Shown: in pieces, positions 20,677 through 23,703 of the stretch | How the letters are laid out: each line of letters opens with the position of its first letter | How positions within the stretch are numbered: the stretch's first letter is position 1 | IMG/VR virus record: IMGVR_UViG_3300037238_000155 | Location: 1 to 23,703 of that record | Length of the DNA: 23,703 bases | Origin: a virus | Strand: one strand, 5' to 3' | Made by a program: the position numbers and the translations under genes | The notes under the pieces: generated by a model | What the model was told of the DNA's origin: nothing | Seen by the model: the letters and a program-made list of their open reading frames with translations, nothing else | Database searches by the model: none

Positions 20677-20703
20677 CTCAAAACTCTCACAGGAATTTTC
20701 AAA

Positions 20704-20793
20704 ATGTCTATTAACTTGGGTGGGGTTTATACTTCCACCACGGACGCCGCAATTGCCGCGTTCGACACCGAGGTCAAACTCGTTTATCAGGGT
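20704..20793 (+). CDS. Major capsid protein, exon 1 (30 codons)
   Basis: CAGGAA precedes the ATG by eight bases. Exon 1 reads MSINLGGVYTSTTDAAIAAF, then DTEVKLVYQG, the typical N-terminus of phage capsid proteins of this podovirus type. The frame then hits TAG, the first codon of the intron, so without splicing only a 30-aa peptide would be made. The exon continues in the same frame at about 21007. Confidence 0.85.
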
Positions 20794-21006
20794 TAGCTCC
20801 TAGCCCCACGCGCGCCTTACGCCGCGCGTGCAAAGACTGCGAATTCGGTGGAAGTCCAGAACGGATAATACCGAGCCAAACTCCGAAAGGATGTGTGTGT
20901 AACGACTAGGTGCAGTCCCCGAGAGGGATGGTATAGTCTGAACTCTGCAGGAATGCAGAGAGCCTGGCGGAAACGATCAGGCCGGCGAAAGCCAGTAACA
21001 AGATTG
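20794..21006 (+). ncRNA. Group I self-splicing intron in the capsid gene (about 213 nt, no ORF)
   Basis: Expected elements appear in order. P1 pairs exon end GGGT (20790-20793) and intron TAG with CTAGCCC (20800-20806), putting a U-G pair at the 5' splice site after 20793. P2 is CACGCGCG/CGCGCGTG (20807-20814, 20823-20830). P3 is GACTGC/GCAGTC (20835-20840, 20912-20917). P4 is TCGGT/ACCGA (20845-20849, 20870-20874). P7 is GACTA/TAGTC (20904-20908, 20934-20938) within the R and S conserved sequences. P8 is TCCC/GGGA. P9 is CTCTGCA/TGCAGAG (20943-20949, 20954-20960), and a GGC-GAAA-GCC hairpin follows at 20984-20993. The 3' end at G21006 keeps the frame but is a guess. Confidence 0.85.
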
Positions 21007-21792
21007 GAAGGTGTTCTACGAAATTGCGTGCGTGTTAAGACCGGCGTCACCGGTCAGCAATACGCCTTTCGCAAAATGGGCGCAGGGATGGCGTACCAGC
21101 AAACTTCTTCGGCTGAAGCAATTACTCCGAATGATACGAGCCATAGCAAGATCTTTGCGACTCTCACGAATTGGAGGATCGGAGATTACACCGATCTGTT
21201 CGATCAAGCCGAAACCAATATCGACGAGCGCATGGAATTAGCGAAGTCTTTCGCAAAGTCAATAGGCCGCGCCGAAGATCAGCTTATTATCAACGCACTG
21301 AATGCGGCCACCGGTTATGCCGGCACCGTCACCAGTGGCTATGGTGGAACGAACACCGGCCTTACGGCCGACAAGCTTCGTCACGCCAAACGCTATTTGG
21401 TTCAGCAGCAAGCGAGCGGCGGGGATCACTATCTCGCCACGACCGCGATAGGCCTCGAGACGGCATTGGCCGAGATCGAAGTCACGAGCGCGGATTATCA
21501 GACGATGCGCGTCCTTGTGGACGCCGATATCAACAGCAAGAAGGCTTTCGGCTTCACGTTCAAGATTATCGAAAATCGTTTGGAAGGCGGCTTGCCGACT
21601 GGTTCGACCAGCACCGCCGTCTGCTTCGCTTGGGACAAAGCTTCGACCGGTCTTGCGACCGCCATCGAGCCGCAATCCCGCGTTGACTTCATCCCTGTGA
21701 ACGGCGCATGGCTGTCGCAGTCAATCTACATGGGCGGGGCCGCCGTGATCGACGCTTTGGGCGTTGTTCCGGTCATGGTCTACGGCACCTAA
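21007..21792 (+). CDS. Major capsid protein, exon 2 (about 261 aa)
   Basis: The rest of the shell-forming protein. The start GVLRNCVRVKTGVTGQQYAFRKMGAG continues the exon 1 ending VYQG, as in related capsid proteins where the AYQG and VRVKTG.VG segments are adjacent. Further landmarks are DTSHSKIFATLTNWRIGDYTDLFDQAE and DADINSKKAFGFTFKIIENRLEGGLP, ending in AVIDALGVVPVMVYGT. The joined protein would be about 291 aa, normal for this group. The apparent start at 20893 of the uninterrupted frame is inside the intron and is not real. Confidence 0.85.
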   Translation, partial: EGVLRNCVRVKTGVTGQQYAFRKMGAGMAYQQTSSAEAITPNDTSHSKIFATLTNWRIGDYTDLFDQAETNIDERMELAKSFAKSIGRAEDQLIINALNAATGYAGTVTSGYGGTNTGLTADKLRHAKRYLVQQQASGGDHYLATTAIGLETALAEIEVTSADYQTMRVLVDADINSKKAFGFTFKIIENRLEGGLPTGSTSTAVCFAWDKASTGLATAIEPQSRVDFIPVNGAWLSQSIYMGGAAVIDALGVVPVMVYGT

Positions 21793-21816
21793 GCCATCAT
21801 TTAGAGGTACATTTCA

Positions 21817-22149
21817 ATGGCTAACAAAGGCTTTTCTTCTTTCAACACCAACCTGGCCCGCGGCACTGTCGGCAACGACAATGCACCGACGATCTGGACG
21901 TATTCGACCACGGATACGGTAACTGGAACTGGCGGCGTCCGCGCCGGCGGGTACTTCAATGCGGCTGCGAACCGCTTGAAGGTGGGTGATTTGATCTACG
22001 TCTGCGGGCAAGCGAGCCCGTTCCAAGCGGTCCTTCTGGTCGTTCGGAGCAATACGCGTTCGGTAGTCCCGACGTTCGTTGCAGGTGTTGTCAATGTCGG
22101 AGCAGGTACGATCCTGACTACGACGATCTCGAGCTTCGGCACTGCCTAA
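21817..22149 (+). CDS. Capsid decoration-like protein (110 aa)
   Basis: AGAGGT lies before the ATG. The product is small, beta-rich and Gly/Thr/Val-rich (MANKGFSSFNTNLARGTVGNDNAPTIWTYST...GGYFNAAANRLKVGDLIYVCG...). Small proteins of this kind directly after the capsid gene in such phages are usually virion components, often head decoration proteins. The assignment rests on position and composition. It is followed by a perfect palindrome. Confidence 0.65.
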   Translation: MANKGFSSFNTNLARGTVGNDNAPTIWTYSTTDTVTGTGGVRAGGYFNAAANRLKVGDLIYVCGQASPFQAVLLVVRSNTRSVVPTFVAGVVNVGAGTILTTTISSFGTA

Positions 22150-22156
22150 GCTCTCC

Positions 22157-22180
22157 GGTGGGATTCTGCAGAATCCCACC
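22157..22180. terminator. Perfect 24-bp palindromic hairpin after the decoration gene
   Basis: GGTGGGATTC-TGCA-GAATCCCACC is a perfect 10-bp stem with a 4-base loop, eight bases after the stop. It has no T-run. It could be a terminator, RNase-processing site or mRNA stabiliser that favours high capsid and decoration output. Confidence 0.6.
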
Positions 22181-22493
22181 ACTTCTCCAAGGAGTTTCTT
22201 TTGCCAAACTATTTGGTCAAGTGGACACCGTTTCGACTGGCTTGCACCTTGCGCAGTTTGCAGCAAGGCGCGAACAACGTTGGCAACCGCCAGCAGAACC
22301 GATTGGCGCTGCTGGCACTCGCGATCACGGAAGCCAACCTTACTATAGCAGGCACCGGTCCGGGACGCGGGTGGGCGACGTGGCGCGTCGGAGAGAATTC
22401 TCGCACGTCCAGTTGTGGCTTGCTGATATGCGTGACTTCGGTACCGGGGTACAGCCCGAATTGATCCGCCTCTGCAAACGGAGTAGAGCATGA
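22158..22493 (+). CDS. Unknown protein, start and frame uncertain (up to 111 aa)
   Basis: This frame ends in a stop overlapping the next gene's ATG (ATGA) and its second half looks natural (VARRREFSHVQLWLADMRDFGTGVQPELIRLCKRSR). Its only early start, GTG 22158, is inside the palindrome. In contrast, AAGGAG (22189-22194) is perfectly spaced before TTG 22201 in the next frame, which gives an 87-aa product of less natural composition. Possible explanations are a sequencing or real frameshift near 22205, or two overlapping genes. No family is recognised. Confidence 0.4.
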   Translation: MGFCRIPPLLQGVSFAKLFGQVDTVSTGLHLAQFAARREQRWQPPAEPIGAAGTRDHGSQPYYSRHRSGTRVGDVARRREFSHVQLWLADMRDFGTGVQPELIRLCKRSRA

Positions 22494-22699
22494 CCGATGC
22501 ACCGACACCGATGGTACCTGATGACGGCAGCCCGCTTGCGTCTCGCAAATTCTTGATATCGCTTTTATTCGCGTTAACTGGTTGCGCGGCGTTGTTCTTT
22601 GCCAAGATAGATGCACAGTCATTCAATTGGCTGGTAGGCATCATTCTCATTGGACATAGTGGCGGCAACATCTTGGATAAGAAACTCAACGGCGTATAA
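22490..22699 (+). CDS. Small two-helix membrane protein, holin-like (69 aa)
   Basis: ACGGAG lies before the ATG. After a polar N-terminus (MTDAPTPMVPDDGSPLASRK) come two hydrophobic segments, FLISLLFALTGCAALFF (residues 21-37) and SFNWLVGIILIGHSGGNI (about 44-61), and a short charged tail. Two helices with a charged C-terminus fits class II holins, which open the inner membrane for the endolysin. No endolysin gene is visible nearby, so this remains a candidate. Confidence 0.6.
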   Translation: MTDAPTPMVPDDGSPLASRKFLISLLFALTGCAALFFAKIDAQSFNWLVGIILIGHSGGNILDKKLNGV

Positions 22700-23368
22700 A
22701 TGAATACGATGTTGGTGGTCGGATCGGCACCTTGCCTATACGACGACGTGAGAGAGGCATTGAAGCTACGGCCATTCGCGGAGTTGATGTTGATCAACGG
22801 CGCGTGTACGGCGATAGAAAATGCGGAGCACGTGCTGGCGGGTCATGAGGAGAAGGCCGAGTTCTTCGCTGCCGCACGCCGTAAGGTCTTTCCGTACGCG
22901 CCGCCTTGGCGGCTCCATGCGGCCTCGATGGATCATCGGTTGAGTGAGATGCGGCATTTGTGCCCTTCCGTCACGGACTGGTGGCCGTTCGAGAAAGGGA
23001 TTTGCTCAACCTCGGCAAGCCGAGCAGCGAAAATCGCAAAGTACCATCTGGGATGTGATGAAGTGATTTTGTGCGGTTCGCCCCTGGACGACAGCGGCTA
23101 TTTCCCAGACGAAGGAAAGGGTATTCCACAGAATCGCAGTTGTGTACGTGTGGGCTCTCCTGATGTGATCAAGGGCTACATCACACCGCCGCACAACGGC
23201 GAGTACTCGACGCGCCCCGGTGAGTCAATGAAGATTCAGGAAACGAAGATTGTTAGGGCATATCGAACTCGGTTCAAACAGCTGGCCGAGGGTGAGTTCA
23301 AAGGCTGGGTTTTTTCTATGTCGGGTTTTACCCGCGAAATTTTAGGCTACCCGTCACAGAGGATTTGA
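22700..23368 (+). CDS. MptE/DUF115-like Rossmann protein (222 aa)
   Basis: The N-terminus MLVVGSAPCLYDDV is a Rossmann-type nucleotide loop (VVGS.P..), followed by LMLINGACTAIENAEHVLAGHE, and later STSASRAAKIAKYHLGCDEVILCGSPLDDSGYF. This order matches phage and bacterial proteins related to 6-hydroxymethylpterin diphosphokinase MptE and DUF115 glycosyltransferase-like enzymes. Phage members sit among virion genes and may modify surface sugars or virion proteins; the substrate is unknown. ATG follows the previous stop at once and no clear Shine-Dalgarno is seen; ATG 22709 is an alternative. Confidence 0.6.
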   Translation: MNTMLVVGSAPCLYDDVREALKLRPFAELMLINGACTAIENAEHVLAGHEEKAEFFAAARRKVFPYAPPWRLHAASMDHRLSEMRHLCPSVTDWWPFEKGICSTSASRAAKIAKYHLGCDEVILCGSPLDDSGYFPDEGKGIPQNRSCVRVGSPDVIKGYITPPHNGEYSTRPGESMKIQETKIVRAYRTRFKQLAEGEFKGWVFSMSGFTREILGYPSQRI

Positions 23369-23370
23369 AA

Positions 23371-23589
23371 ATGGCAGTCACAGCACCAGCAAAAGATCGT
23401 GATCTTTACGTGAAACAAGCAGAAGTTACGACTCTTACCGCGACCCTTGCCGCGCAACCGGCGAATGCGAGCACTCCTTCGCTTGCAGCGGCGCTTCTTA
23501 ACACGCAGGCAGAATTTGTCATTTCGTTGATGGCCGCCGGCAAGTTGTCGCCCGCGACGATTCTCTCCACCTGCACTTACGGAACTTAA
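23371..23589 (+). CDS. Small protein with duplicated tail (72 aa)
   Basis: AGAGGA sits seven bases before ATG 23371; TTG 23365 in frame is less likely. The product is MAVTAPAKDRDLYVKQAEVTTLTATLAAQPANASTPS followed by a helical LAAALLNTQAEFVISLMAAG and the tail KLSPATILSTCTYGT. The tail is repeated just downstream. No family is recognised; it is likely a virion or assembly protein by position. Confidence 0.6.
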   Translation: MAVTAPAKDRDLYVKQAEVTTLTATLAAQPANASTPSLAAALLNTQAEFVISLMAAGKLSPATILSTCTYGT

Positions 23590-23597
23590 CGTGTAGC

Positions 23598-23639
23598 ATG
23601 CCGGCGACCATTCTTTCCACTTGCACGATCAATACTTAA
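23598..23639 (+). CDS. 13-residue peptide repeating the preceding gene's tail
   Basis: ATG 23598 opens MPATILSTCTINT, which repeats PATILSTCT from the previous gene's end. Five base differences over the 27-base block are all at third positions and synonymous. It has a GGAA-type site upstream. It may be a translated mini-gene or the relic of a duplicated gene. Confidence 0.35.
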   Translation: MPATILSTCTINT

Positions 23640-23651
23640 GGATTATTCCAC

Positions 23652-23703
23652 ATGGCTACTTGGGTTTCGATAAAGCGGGCTGCGAAATTTCCGCATGTCA
23701 TTG
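23652..23703 (+). CDS. Start of a gene cut by the right window edge
   Basis: TAAGGA precedes ATG 23652, and the frame MATWVSIKRAAKFPHVI is open to the edge. Nothing can be said of its function; the rightward structural operon continues here. Confidence 0.6.
   Translation, partial: MATWVSIKRAAKFPHVI

Noticed and set aside
20893-21006. Upstream part of the 299-aa open frame as a capsid start at 20893
   Set aside because: These 38 codons are intron RNA elements (P7, P8, P9 pairings) and show none of the conserved capsid N-terminus, which lies in exon 1 at 20704.
21814-22797. 327-aa minus-strand frame
   Set aside because: Antisense to the decoration and holin-like genes, with no ribosome-binding site or recognisable motif.

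Overview
The window looks like part of a tailed-phage genome (free phage or prophage), probably from a high-GC betaproteobacterial, Burkholderiales-like host. The host guess rests on GC-rich codon use and the style of the small phage genes, not on any database match. The rightward genes follow a podovirus-type head module: small terminase, large terminase, a T7-like head-tail connector (portal), scaffold, major capsid protein and a decoration-like protein. No integrase, replication, lysozyme or tail gene was recognised.

Layout. From 1 to about 7,800, nearly all genes lie on the minus strand. They are small, tightly packed and often linked by ATGA or TAATG overlaps. They include tiny one-helix membrane proteins, a zinc-finger-like protein, a Gly/Asp/Ser-rich repeat protein, a phosphoribosyltransferase-like protein, a secreted Gln/Gly-rich protein and two pentapeptide-repeat proteins. 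From about 7,920 to 8,809 is a long divergent intergenic region with no supported gene. It has a dense cluster of TGCACACA-like half-sites, a sigma70-like rightward promoter and a roughly 105-nt element rich in nested inverted repeats just before the first rightward gene. From 8,810 to the end, genes run rightward: six small unknown or membrane proteins, terminase small subunit, an endonuclease VII-like HNH protein, terminase large subunit, two unknowns, portal, a small protein, scaffold, capsid, decoration-like protein, a holin-like membrane protein and an MptE-like Rossmann protein.

The most unusual part is 17,450-21,010. Scaffold and capsid genes usually sit side by side, but here about 3 kb separates them. 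It carries an 809-aa single-chain restriction-modification enzyme (PD-(D/E)XK nuclease, gamma-type N6-adenine methyltransferase and specificity region), a truncated RelE/ParE-like toxin, a perfect UUCG-loop hairpin and a short HNH endonuclease remnant. The capsid gene is itself split after codon 30 by a compact ORF-less group I intron of about 213 nt whose first three bases are an in-frame stop. My inference is that this is a mobile-DNA hotspot at the capsid gene in which a restriction-modification enzyme, a homing-endonuclease relic and a self-splicing intron have accumulated. Other notable features are a lone antisense lipoprotein gene beside the scaffold gene, a duplicated promoter-leader, several dispersed short repeats and a 9-residue tail duplicated with only synonymous changes.
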